This document shows, one piece after another, positions 50,348 to 60,153 of a DNA stretch of 64,000 bases (positions are counted from its first letter, which is position 1; each line of letters starts with the position of its first letter). The translations under genes were made by a program, and so were the position numbers. The notes beneath the pieces were generated by a model. That model was not told the DNA's origin, did not search any database, and saw nothing but the letters and a program-made list of their open reading frames with translations. Origin of the DNA: Ceratobasidium sp. AG-K. Taxonomy: Eukaryota; Basidiomycota; Agaricomycetes; Cantharellales; Ceratobasidiaceae. The DNA lies in assembly GCA_037039685.1 (NCBI GenBank), contig JAWNGF010000002.1:5704001-5768000 (forward strand), written 5' to 3'.

Positions 50348-50962
50348 GTGTTCCCCGCATTTTTTAGCCTCTGCGAAGCAGTCTTTAGACTAAAAGACTT
50401 CGTACTTGATCTAGACACCAAAGTCGACGAATTAAACAGTCGAATTGAAGTACTAGAAGAAGATCAAGTCGAACAAGCAGAGGATTTAAGGGTCGAACAT
50501 ACCAGAAACGACGAAAACCACAATCAACTCGAAGCCGATTATCAAGCTCTTCATTCAAGGCTTGAGTTCATCGAAATAAATCTCGACAACACAAACAAGC
50601 AACAAGCCGATCAAGATCGTGTCCAAAGCATAAATCTAGCTGACACCAATATTGAAGTCGAGCGCTTGCAAGAACAAACCTGTGTCTTGATCAAAAATTG
50701 CGACCAACTTATTAAAATCCAAGAAAAACACACTCGAAAGGTCGAAAACCTCATCAACAACAACAAACGCCAGTGGCGCACTATCAAAACCCTTAAAGAC
50801 AAAATCAAGGGCAAATACTGTCATCTAGCAGCAGAAGTGCGTATTCCTATTAATCAGGATTACCGCCTTCTAAACCACCTTAATACCATTGCACCCAACC
50901 CTTTTCAGTGGGACCAAGACCTCGACTCACACAGGAACAACACAGGGAACAACTTAGACTAG
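50348..50962 (+). CDS. ORF-a of A3, methionine-free coiled-coil protein
   Basis: About 204 codons in an open stretch that begins at 50336 and contains no ATG at all; the only start-like codon is GTG at 50348. The product is Glu/Gln/Asn/Leu-rich with long heptad-like segments (ELNSRIEVLEEDQVEQAEDL, LQEQ...). A pyrimidine-rich TTTTTTAG at about 50360-50369, preceded by CTAAC-like branch sequences, could be a 3' splice site, which would supply a start from an upstream exon. The function is unknown; a structural pre-Gag is one possibility. Confidence 0.5.
   Translation: MFPAFFSLCEAVFRLKDFVLDLDTKVDELNSRIEVLEEDQVEQAEDLRVEHTRNDENHNQLEADYQALHSRLEFIEINLDNTNKQQADQDRVQSINLADTNIEVERLQEQTCVLIKNCDQLIKIQEKHTRKVENLINNNKRQWRTIKTLKDKIKGKYCHLAAEVRIPINQDYRLLNHLNTIAPNPFQWDQDLDSHRNNTGNNLD
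50899..50905 (+). promoter_or_regulatory. Possible -1 frameshift heptamer between ORF-a and ORF-b
   Basis: CCCTTTT in phase C CCT TTT of ORF-a, inside the 79-nt stretch (50884-50962) where both frames are open. Matches X XXY YYZ and is kept in phase in A2 (43807-43813). Confidence 0.45.
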
Positions 50963-51159
50963 AGTCCCTAAAACTCTTTATTGAAGACGTCCATCGTAAC
51001 TACATATACGAACAGTACGACGAACTAGGAGTAATCAACGCATTGTTCTTGGAGGACAAAAATCTTGAATTGGTATTTTTGAGAAGTCTGCGCATCATTA
51101 AAGACAGAAGGGTTCGAAGAAGAATTCGTGATATTTTGTACAGCCTGGGATCCCAATAA
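50908..51159 (+). CDS. ORF-b of A3, small charged protein
   Basis: 83 codons, -1 relative to ORF-a, with GTG as its first start-like codon, so probably read as a continuation of ORF-a. Rich in Arg, Glu and Leu (LRLESLKLFIEDVH, RRVRRRIRDIL), predicted helical. Stops 26 nt before the gag ATG. No homolog recognised. Confidence 0.45.
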   Translation: MGPRPRLTQEQHREQLRLESLKLFIEDVHRNYIYEQYDELGVINALFLEDKNLELVFLRSLRIIKDRRVRRRIRDILYSLGSQ

Positions 51160-51185
51160 ATCTACCTGTTTTTCCCCGCTCCAAT

Positions 51186-52538
51186 ATGTCAAGAGCCCCA
51201 TCACCTAGTCAAGGGGGATTTACCCAAATTTCAGCAACATCCGGACCCGAGGTAGTTGCACATGCAATCAATGCCTTAATAGACGAAGTACGAAAAATTA
51301 ACGGTCATATTAATGCCTTAAATGGTATCACCTCTACCCTAGAACAGGGGATCGACAATAACATTGCAGACATCCATGCAATTCAAAATCAAACTGCACA
51401 AATTGCACCCCTTCACCAATTAATGAATGCAGTGTCTCAGTCACTTGCAAACCTAGGGGCAACACCCTCCACCACCACGTCAACAACCACCCCAGGATAC
51501 AAACTCAAAATGCATCCCCCAGAAGAATTTTCTGGAGATGTAGATAAATTTGATGAGTTTAAGTCGCAATGTACCTTGTACATAAACCATACGTTGCCAC
51601 AAGCAACCACAGAACAAAAAATCACTTATATCATGGGTTATTGCAAGGGGCCGGCCTATGTATGGATGCAACCTGGAATTGATGTAGACACGGCAAGAAG
51701 AGGAGCAACAAATTGGCTACACGACATGGATGAATTCTGGAACAAAATGCAAGCTAGGTTTGGCGATGTTCACAAGATCGACCGATATAGACAATTATAC
51801 AAGAAATTGGTCCAGAAGAACTCTGTCCAAGATTATCTACGAGACTTCGTCACTTATTCATCGGTACTCGGGTACACTGATCGAGTACTTCGTGATGATT
51901 TCTATGACGGTCTTAAGGATGAAATCAAAATGGCCATGGTGTCACAGAACTTTAAACCCCACGAAGTGACAAGGACATTCAACCAAGTTCGCGAAAGAGC
52001 CCTTGAAATTGACTCCACAATGAATGCTATTAACGCGCCCAAGAAGTTGCAAAGCTCACAAACCACCACTTCGAAACAAAGTACTTCCAAGACAACCCCA
52101 AGTACTCCAAATGCCTCACTGGGTCAAAGATTCAATGTAAACGATCAAGTCTTTATGTCAAAACCTACAGGGGGGGTGCAATATGGCAAAATCTCAAACA
52201 TTACCCGAAACACCAAGGGCCGTCCAGTTCCACAGATCTCCTGGGATGATGGGACAAAAGGAAATGTCCCTTTTGGAGCAATTCAAAGAGACACCCGAAC
52301 CAGTAACCTCAACGCTCCTACTATCCAAACACCCAAACCGTCCACTCCTGCTAAAGACCCTAATGCAATGGATCTGGATGGAAAAGGAAAAGGACCAATG
52401 ATTTGCTTCACCTGCGGCGGCAAGGGACACTCAGCAAGAGTCTGTCCTTCCAAGAACACAGCGTCAGGATTTGAAGCTCAGATTGAAGAAATCTCTTCAG
52501 ACATCGAATCGGGAAAAGACGTCACCGAGGCTTATTAA
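51186..52538 (+). CDS. Gag of A3, 450 aa
   Basis: ATG at 51186. N-terminal region without clear motif, then a capsid-like domain (about 110-290: EEFSGDVDKFDEFKSQ, YRQLYKKL, DDFYDGLKDEIK), a segment at about 325-375 that looks like a small β-barrel (FNVNDQVFMSKP, QISWDDGTKGNV), then the zinc knuckle CFTCGGKGHSARVC (about 415). Stop TAA at 52536-52538, 19-21 nt after the frameshift heptamer. Complete and apparently functional. Confidence 0.9.
   Translation: MSRAPSPSQGGFTQISATSGPEVVAHAINALIDEVRKINGHINALNGITSTLEQGIDNNIADIHAIQNQTAQIAPLHQLMNAVSQSLANLGATPSTTTSTTTPGYKLKMHPPEEFSGDVDKFDEFKSQCTLYINHTLPQATTEQKITYIMGYCKGPAYVWMQPGIDVDTARRGATNWLHDMDEFWNKMQARFGDVHKIDRYRQLYKKLVQKNSVQDYLRDFVTYSSVLGYTDRVLRDDFYDGLKDEIKMAMVSQNFKPHEVTRTFNQVRERALEIDSTMNAINAPKKLQSSQTTTSKQSTSKTTPSTPNASLGQRFNVNDQVFMSKPTGGVQYGKISNITRNTKGRPVPQISWDDGTKGNVPFGAIQRDTRTSNLNAPTIQTPKPSTPAKDPNAMDLDGKGKGPMICFTCGGKGHSARVCPSKNTASGFEAQIEEISSDIESGKDVTEAY
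52511..52517 (+). promoter_or_regulatory. -1 ribosomal frameshift heptamer, gag/pol of A3
   Basis: GGGAAAA in phase G GGA AAA, within a TCG GGA AAA GA context identical to family B. The -1 frame is open from here through the pol ATG at 52574. Confidence 0.78.
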
Positions 52539-52573
52539 GGAGCCAAGTACTCGGTGATATTTTAGCTAGTAAT

Positions 52574-55500
52574 ATGGATGAACTAGAAATCATGTCAATA
52601 TCAAATGAAAACCAATTATACCTTGATTTCACCGCTCATCCACTAGTTACGGCTCCTGGTTCTAAGTCAGTTAACAGATCAAAAAAATTCTCTGGACAAG
52701 CACTTCTTGACTGCGGCGCAACCTCCTGTTTCATCAACCCTTCCCTAGCAAAAGAGGCAAACCTCCCCCTTTTCCAACACGAAAGACCCAAGACTCTGCG
52801 AGTTATAGACGGACGAGAAGTCTCGTCTGGAAAAGTCACCCACTATACCAAATTTAAACTTGTCATGGGAACACATTCCAGCGAAATAGAATGTCATGTT
52901 ACAAACATTGGAAGACACCCTATTGTACTCGGGATGTCATGGCTCAAGAAACATAACCCACAAATTAATTGGAAAAATAGGACAATTGCATACACAAGCG
53001 AATTCTGCTCAAAAAACTGCCTAGAAGTCCCTTCTACACTCCAAATCGCAGCAGAAACCACATTACCAGAAGAATACAAAGAGTTCGCAGATGTGTTCGA
53101 CGAGTCCAGATTGGAAGAACTCCCACCTCACAGGCCAACTGACATTACGCTCGACCTCCTACCAGAAGCTAAACTAAAGCATGGCCCGATTTACAAAACA
53201 TCCCCAGCTGAAGACAAAGAAATGAAGAAAGTACTAGAAACCCTTATCCGAAGGGGACACATTCAGATTTCTAAGTCTCCTTTGGCTTCCCCGGTTCTGT
53301 TTGTCAAAAAACCTCATCCAGAAGATCCAAACAACCCAGAATTACGCTTTTGCGTTGATTACAGATATGTGAACTCACTATGTAAATTCAACGCAAGTGG
53401 AATACCTCTATTGGACCAGTGGTTAAGGGCCCTGGAAGGATTTGTCATTGGCACCACTCTAGACTTGGCACAAGGATTCCATCAAACCCGAATAGCAGCG
53501 GGCCATGAATGGAAAACAGCATTCAAAACTCAATACGGCATGTACGAATGGAAAGTCATGCCCTTCGGTCTCAAAAACGCCCCATCAAGCTTCCAGTCCC
53601 TAATGAACTCCATATTCAGGGACATTATGGGAGTTTTCGTACTCGTATACATTGATGATATCTTTGTTTTTTCCAAACGAGTTGAAGATCATCCAGGACA
53701 CGTGAAAGAGGTGCTAAGAAGACTAAGGGAACACAAGCTGATTGCGAAATTGAAGAAATGCAAGTTCCACCAAACTAAACTGGACTGGGTAGGATTGGTC
53801 ATTTCCAATAAAGGAATCGAAACGGATCAGGAGAAAGTCACGGCAGCTATGAATTGGAAGGCTCCCAAAAACGTCAAACAAGTTCAAGAATTCCTAGGAT
53901 TCGTCAATTTCTATTGAAGATTCATTCAAGACTTTGCCGGCAAAGCCAGACCTCTGTACAACCTACTCAAGAAGGATCAAAAGTGGCAGTGGACAAGCAA
54001 AGAACAAGAGGCCATGAATGCACTAAAAGAAGCTCTTAAGGCGGCACCCGTAATGATGCAACCCGACCAGAATAAGGAATTTTTCCTCGAGACAGATGCG
54101 TCGGGATTTGCCACAGGAGCAGTTTTATCTCAGAAGGATGAAGAAGGGAAATTACACCCTGTAGCTTTTCTTTCCAAATCACTAAATCCGGCTGAGCGAA
54201 ACTATGACATTTTTGACAAAGAACTATTGGCAATAATTAGAGCTTTCAAAGAATGGCGGCACCTACTTCAAGGCACAGAAAAAGCCATTCAAGTGATAAC
54301 AGATCACAAAAATTTGGAATACTTCTCATCATCCAAACAATTGAATCAACGCCAAATCCGCTGGATGAATTTCTTGGTAGACTTCAACTTCCAAATCTTG
54401 TACAGGCCAGGAAGCCAAAACAAAAAGGCAGACATTCTCTCGAGGCGATATGACCTGGAACCTTTGGGGGGGGTAGAGAACCAAGTCCTCCTCAAACCAG
54501 ACATTTTCATTTCGGCTATTACCCCAGACCAGGAGATCAACGATCTAATCAGAGAAGCAATCCTTGAAGATCCCAGATTAGAAGAAGCCCACAATAAGCT
54601 GAGAAATGGAGAAAAAGTCAAAGATTGGGAATACAGAGAAGGACTCCTAATGTTCAAAGGAAAGATCTTTGTCCCCAAGGATGAAACCATCAGAAACCTG
54701 ATATTGGAATCGCGCCATGACAATATTACAGCTGGGCATCCTGGACAAACAAGAACATTAGAATTGGTCTCAAGAACTTACTACTGGCCAACCATGAAGA
54801 AATTTGTCAACTCCTACGTGTCACACTGCGAAACATGCATTCGAATTAAACCATCGAACCAACTCCCCACAGGACTACTGCGTCCTTTACATATCCCCGA
54901 GAGACCCTGGGAAGAGATCTCCTATGACATGATTGTAGGGCTCCCAGAATCAGAAGGATATGACGCAATCTTGACAGTTGTAGATCGGTTCTCCAAAATG
55001 GCACACTATCTCCCTTGCAAATCAACGGCCACAGCAGTAGACATAGCCAATATCTTCATTGCAAACATTTGGAAACTTCATGGCACCCCAAAAGCAACAG
55101 TCTCAGATAGAGGATCCACTTTCAACTCAAAGTTCATTAGGCATTTGTACAAACGGTTGGACGTAAAACCTACCTTCAGCACAGCCTACCATCCAAGGAC
55201 AGACGGACAGTCAGAACGAGCAAACCAAGTCGTTGAAATCTTCATCAGAGCTTTTGTCAACCATAGGCAAAACGACTGGGTGGCCCTACTCCCTATGGCA
55301 GAATTTGCTTACAACAACGGAATTCAAGCATCCACTGGCAAAACCCCTTTCCAAATCTGCCAGGGTTTCAACCCTAGAATGAACATCGGGGAAGAATCAG
55401 ACTATATTGTTCCTGAAGCTGATGCCCATGCGGAATTCCTGTTGAAAGGATACGACGAAGTCAAAGCTGCCCTCATCCTAGCAAATCAGTCCTATAAATA

Positions 55501-55972
55501 CTACTTTGATAAAGGAGCCAAAGAACCAGAAGAGATAAACCCGGGGGATAAAGTCTGGCTTAATCATCAGAACATTTCAACAGACAGACCCTCAGTAAAA
55601 CTCTCCCACAAAGTTTTAGGCCCTTACAAAGTAATGGAAAAAGTAGGAACTCATGCTTTTAGACTGGAATTACCAAAATCAATGAAAGTTCATCCTGTCT
55701 TCCATGTCATGCTGCTCAAGAAATTCCACTCTGATCCCCACGGCCGCGAACCCGCTCAACCACCTCCTATTGTCACACAAGATGGGGAGGAAGAATGGGA
55801 AGTCGAAGAGATCCTTAATTCCAAGAAAATCCGCCGTCAACTCCACTATTATGTTAAGTGGAAAGGATACTCTCATGCCGACAACTCTTGGCAGTCAAAG
55901 GAAGATCTCAAGAATGCCCCTGAACTGGTTGATAAATTTCACAAACTCCACCCCACCGCGCCAGGCCCTTAG
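52574..55972 (+). pseudogene. Pol of A3, interrupted by one TGA
   Basis: Full-length pol (protease DCGATSCFIN, RT VYIDDIFVFSK, RNase H ETDASGFATG, integrase VVDRFSKMAH/YHPRTDGQSE, chromodomain YVKWKGYS...NSWQ) with a single premature TGA at 53915-53917, where A1 reads CGA in FYRRFIQ. The lesion falls in the RT-RNase H connection, so RNase H and integrase would not be made unless the stop is read through. One TCG-to-TTG change accounts for it. Confidence 0.93.
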
Positions 55973-55982
55973 GAGGGGGTAA

Positions 55983-56396
55983 TGTCATGAGCTGACTAAG
56001 CTCAGACATTTTATTCTGATTTTATATCTTTTTTTCCGAACACTTTCCTTTTATGGTACAAATGTCCTCTGGCACTTAACTTGTATCATGTGATGTATTT
56101 GTCCTTCCATTTGATATTGGTGATGCTTCCGGAACTTCCAGAATGTCGAGTCATATCTCTTATCTCGCTTATCATCGGTTGTGCTCGGCTTTCCCACACT
56201 GATAGATGATGACGTGGCATTGATCCCTCATGTATATAAACCCAGAGGTCAAGCCGGTTAACGACAAGGCTTGACCTCCTCTCCATTAGGACTTGCCCAA
56301 TTAACATCCTCTCACTATCACTACTCCTTGGGTTCTAAGACTTGTATAAGTCGAACCCCTTAACTTTTATATACCTAATTAATCCAAGTCGGGACA
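55983..56396 (+). repeat. 3' LTR of A3
   Basis: 414 bp; three differences from the 5' LTR (in gtcctctggcact and gtgctcggc), all at single bases. Preceded by GGAGGGGGTAA. Confidence 0.94.
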
Positions 56397-56492
56397 CCTT
56401 GAAGAGGAGCAGAATTTATTAGTAGGTGCTACTAACGAGTGAGATTTAGATTTATCTTTCTAAGAGATTTGTATGCTAAACACGTGACCCAG

Positions 56493-57618
56493 GGAGAAAG
56501 ATTTCGACTGGTGCTGGGACACACTGCTCAGGATTGCACCATATATCCCTGATCTAATCCTAAATTGCGACAATGTAGACCTTGTTGAGATGACGGCGAG
56601 TGGTTTCCAACCCATCCATTTGTTTCCTGGCTAATTAATCCATGCTAGCTCGATTACAGCAAAACAACTAGCTGCTCCGAGGACAACTCGAAGTTCAAGA
56701 TCGGCACCCCAAAGTGGCGTGCATGGAGTCCAGCGCTCCTCAAAAGCAAGAAAGGCCGTGGTTTTGCGCATCCCAAGTGTCAGAGAATGCTCTGTCCTAT
56801 CTCGGTCAAATTTGCCGATCCCAGGTAATTTGCACGTCTCACGTCTGGATTTATTTGCTGAGTCCAGTTGGCTTTCAGGGCGAAAGAGGATTTCGTGTTG
56901 AATCGGAATCCACCAGCCACCCACCACGTATGGCCTCGCTGCGCATATGCTGGTTATACCGGCGACATAAAGAACCCCGGCAAGGGATTCTTGAGGAGCG
57001 GGTTGCTCAAGCAGGTATTTGCACGTCGCTCATTTTCGTGTCCTCTGACTCAATTCGCCTAACAACAGGCAGGGATCGCATTAATGCATTCCCCAAGCGA
57101 GGCCGACAAAACCGAGGAGGCGGGGTTAGACCGCGGCACACGCCCTGGGTTCACCGCAACACACGCAATTACGGCCGTTAGCAGGCCGTTCTTAGCATAT
57201 GTGGCCACTTTGGTACGTCAAAGTGGCTTTGCCTCTTCACCTAGAGCCTTATTAGACGATGTTTACCTTAGCTGCGTTATTCGCTTTCCAGCGAGGAAAA
57301 TTTTCGCATTGATGGCGCATTTAGCTATGACCAATACTACAAGGACATCCTCCAGTATTTGGAAGAACCAGTGTTCGAGAGTGCCACTGACGAACTCGTG
57401 GAGTGGTGGAACGAGTACGCTGTTCCCCTTTTCTGTATCTCTGCGCTTATTAATCTCGTTTTCTATGCAGTCAAATTTTCCCTGATGCGCAGCACGCCCG
57501 TCGCAACCCCGACCTCTCTGGGACAAATATGATCGAGATCATGCGGTCACGACTCCTCAATGACGCCGGGGATGACTCAGACGTTGAAGACGACTATGTG
57601 GAGGCAGTTCTCGAATAG
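56493..57618 (+). CDS. Uncharacterised fungal gene, 3' exons (possibly DUF6698-like)
   Basis: Five exons are well supported by GT-AG borders and phase: 56649-56824, 56879-57014, 57069-57212, 57272-57414, 57471-57618 (747 nt, 249 codons with stop). An earlier exon at about 56493/56497-56602 (WDTLLRIAPYIPDL) fits the same protein but its join to 56649 is out of phase in my reading. The product contains SPALLKSKKGRGFAHPKCQ, KNPGKGFLRSGLLKQ, ITAVSRPFLAYVATLLRYSLS and ELVEWWNDQIFPD, and ends in an acidic tail. The pattern resembles proteins common in agaricomycete genomes (I believe the DUF6698 group), function unknown. Upstream exons appear to be severed by A3, making this a probable pseudogene. 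Confidence 0.6.
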
Positions 57619-58782
57619 TTTGGGCCGACATTATCATTCTTTTTCTTTAAAATATGTACCGTTATTACCGTTTAATACATTTGTGTTTTCACGATCATTC
57701 TTCGAGTCTTAAAAGCGCGCTACACAAGTGGGACCTATTATATTAGTAAACAAGCCCCAATACCCAGATGTAGGTGTGGTCCGGTTCATCCTGGATCATT
57801 GCATCACAAATAAATTGATCTCGCACTTACGCGTGAACGTATGCCTCTGATTACTTATCAGACGTATCAAGGATGATCAGTGATACGAACTGACACATGT
57901 CTCACAGACCTTGTTAGGCAACAAAATAATAACCGGGTATTGAAACCCGCAGAATACATGTACCCCATTGTGAACTGCAGAAGCATTTGAACTGTTGCGT
58001 GTACCTAAGATAGAGTCGCATCTTGTTTACATACAAGTAACATGACGAGCCCCACCACGGTCTTCTGGATGGGACGCCTTGCCAGTTACTACAACGGACA
58101 AACCCCATATCAATGTACAGTAAGTATCCAGCCCGATACAGGTCACAATTCCGTGGTATAACCTTTGGAGCGCACCAGTGCATCTACCCATGCCACGCAC
58201 CAAGAAGCCTCCAGTCACATGACTGGAGGCCAAAGCGGGATCAAGCTTTACATCGCCAATCACACATTTGTCCCATTGCAAGGTGTAAAATGTACCCGAC
58301 TCTTGCCCGTATGTACGATCAAATGTATTTCCATGTGCATACCGATACATGCCATTTAAATAATAGACACCAAAAATACCGTATAATCCAATATAAGGTG
58401 ACAAAATTTCGATGTACTTTTCCTGATGGCTGTGATACAAAATTGTCTGAGAACGGAACTGGGACGCTACTCCACGAAGTCGGCGTGCCGCCAAGGAGGG
58501 TTGCATGCGTATATAACTCGCGAAACAGTGTCAACACTGGCTGCAAGGTGGTTACTACGGATTTATGGAGCCTGCGTTGATCAGGGCTTCTCGCTAGATG
58601 TTCTCATCCTTGAATTATAGATGGACATACCCCTCTTAGGTAATCCTCGACGCATCGTTGTTTGTCCACCGGACTCAGGGTCCTCGGAAGCAAACCCCCC
58701 TGCCAATTGTGTATCACATCACAGGCGTGCGTCCGAACACTCGTCAAGACCGTCAAGACCGACCTGCAACGTCGAACTCATC
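57619..58782. other. Intergenic region upstream of the eS4 gene
   Basis: Holds the 3' flank of the preceding gene, a doubtful minus-strand ORF (58027-58506) and, at its right end, the promoter and 5' untranslated region of the ribosomal protein gene. Confidence 0.45.
58027..58506 (-). CDS. Hypothetical ORF, 159 codons
   Basis: Open frame with ATG on the minus strand. It has no motif I recognise; the sequence is Gly/Tyr/Cys-rich with a hydrophobic stretch near residues 35-50 (YIGLYGIFGVYYL). An intron-like GTATCGGG...TTGTAG (about 58083-58137) lies inside it. It may be coding in part or simply chance. Confidence 0.2.
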   Translation of the reverse strand: MQPSLAARRLRGVASQFRSQTILYHSHQEKYIEILSPYIGLYGIFGVYYLNGMYRYAHGNTFDRTYGQESGTFYTLQWDKCVIGDVKLDPALASSHVTGGFLVRGMGRCTGALQRLYHGIVTCIGLDTYCTLIWGLSVVVTGKASHPEDRGGARHVTCM

Positions 58783-59933
58783 ATGGTGAGGATGCTTCTC
58801 TGCTGGGTAGCTGAGAAGAGCGTTATATGTTGTCGAGAGTGCAGAAATCTGGTGGAGAACGGCGGATGGGAGCACTTGGGCTGGATGGACTCGTTTCGCG
58901 CATATTCGGATGACTGACGACTTGACCTGCACAGGCCCGGGGACCCAAAAAGCACTTGAAGCGCCTTGCAGCGCCCAGCTCCTGGATGCTGGACAAGCTA
59001 TCCGGAACCTACGTGCGTACAATCGGATACGAATGCTAACAAGTCGGCGGCTGAAGGGAAATCTCACTAGGCTCCCCGTCCGTCTCCCGGTCCCCACCGA
59101 CTCCGTGAATCCCTCCCTCTCTCCATCTTCCTGCGCAACCGTCTGAAGTATGCGTTGACCAACCGTGAAGTCACCGCGATCACCGCTCAGCGATTGATCA
59201 AGGTCGATGGAAAGGTCCGGACCGACAACACCTATCCCACTGGCTACATGGGTCAGTCTGCCCAAAGCTTAATTTACATAGACTCGGGCTCACATTCGAC
59301 ACAGATGTGATCTCGATCGACAAGTCTGGCGAGCACTTCCGCCTCTTGTACGATGTCAAGGGCCGCTTCACCATCCACCGTATCACCGCCGAGGAGGCGA
59401 GCTACAAGCTGCTCAAGGTCAAGAAGGTCGCCCTTGGTGCCCGTGGTGTTCCGTATATCGTCACCCACGACGGACGAACGATCCGCTACCCCGACCCTCA
59501 CATCAGGGGTACGTTCCCTTGCCTTTTGCTCGATTCAATGCTCAATAGAGTGCAGTCAACGATACTGTCAAGTTTGACATTGCGACCGGCAAAATCGCCG
59601 ACTATGTCAAGTTTGATACCGGCAACCTCGTCATGATCACCGGTGGTCGTAACATGGGTCGTGTCGGCACCATCACCCACCGTGAGCGTCACATTGGAGG
59701 ATTCGACATTGTCCACGTCAAGGACGTTCTTGACCGTGACTTTGCCACCCGGTACGTCCGTCCGCATTGCAATTTGTCCCGGGTTTTGACTTGGCGCGCA
59801 TAGGGTCTCGAACATTTTCGTCATTGGTCAGGGCCCAAAAGCCTGGATCTCGCTGCCCAAGGGCAAGGGAACCAAGCTCACTATTTCCGAGGAGCGCGAC
59901 CAGCGCAGGAGGCAACGCGCCGCCGAGGCATAA
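58783..59933 (+). CDS. rps4: 40S ribosomal protein S4 (eS4), 6 exons, 263 aa
   Basis: Component of the small ribosomal subunit. Exons: 58783-58785 (ATG only), 58935-59012, 59071-59251, 59305-59508, 59556-59751, 59804-59933; the total is 792 nt with consistent phases and the usual eS4 length. Recognisable: [22 protein letters not shown] at the N terminus (RS4NT), S4 RNA-binding region with [12 protein letters not shown], the central RS4e domain ([37 protein letters not shown]), a KOW-like [15 protein letters not shown], and the C-terminal [21 protein letters not shown]. The codon for the start Met is alone on the first coding exon, spliced to GCC CGG. Converges with tel1, whose stop lies 220 bp away. 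Confidence 0.95.
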
Positions 59934-60153
59934 GCGTTGCGACCGTAGTTGGGTGTCGGGGGCGATGGTTTCGTTGCTTGTATGCTTTAAGCTTCATGAT
60001 GTGTCTATTCCTATGCAATGTTATCCAAAATCCATTGTGAAGTGAGAGGCATGCGGGCTGGTTTGTAAGACGTGAAAGCGCGGATAATATTATGATAGGT
60101 TATCAGACTATGCAGTTTAAGTGGTATTTACAAATGTCTGGACAAAAAGGGTA

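Larger units (their letters stand above)
49447..56396 (+). mobile_element. Ty3/Gypsy element A3 (family A), complete, one nonsense mutation
   Basis: 6950 bp, LTRs of 414 bp each differing at three positions, flanked by CCTTG duplications (49442-49446 and 56397-56401). Contains leader, ORF-a, ORF-b, gag and pol. The only obvious lesion is TGA at 53915-53917 in pol. It is the youngest family A copy here. Confidence 0.95.

Noticed and set aside
58113..58580. 155-codon plus-strand frame opposite 58027-58506
   Set aside because: No motif and overlaps an equally doubtful minus-strand frame; neither has supporting splice or family evidence.
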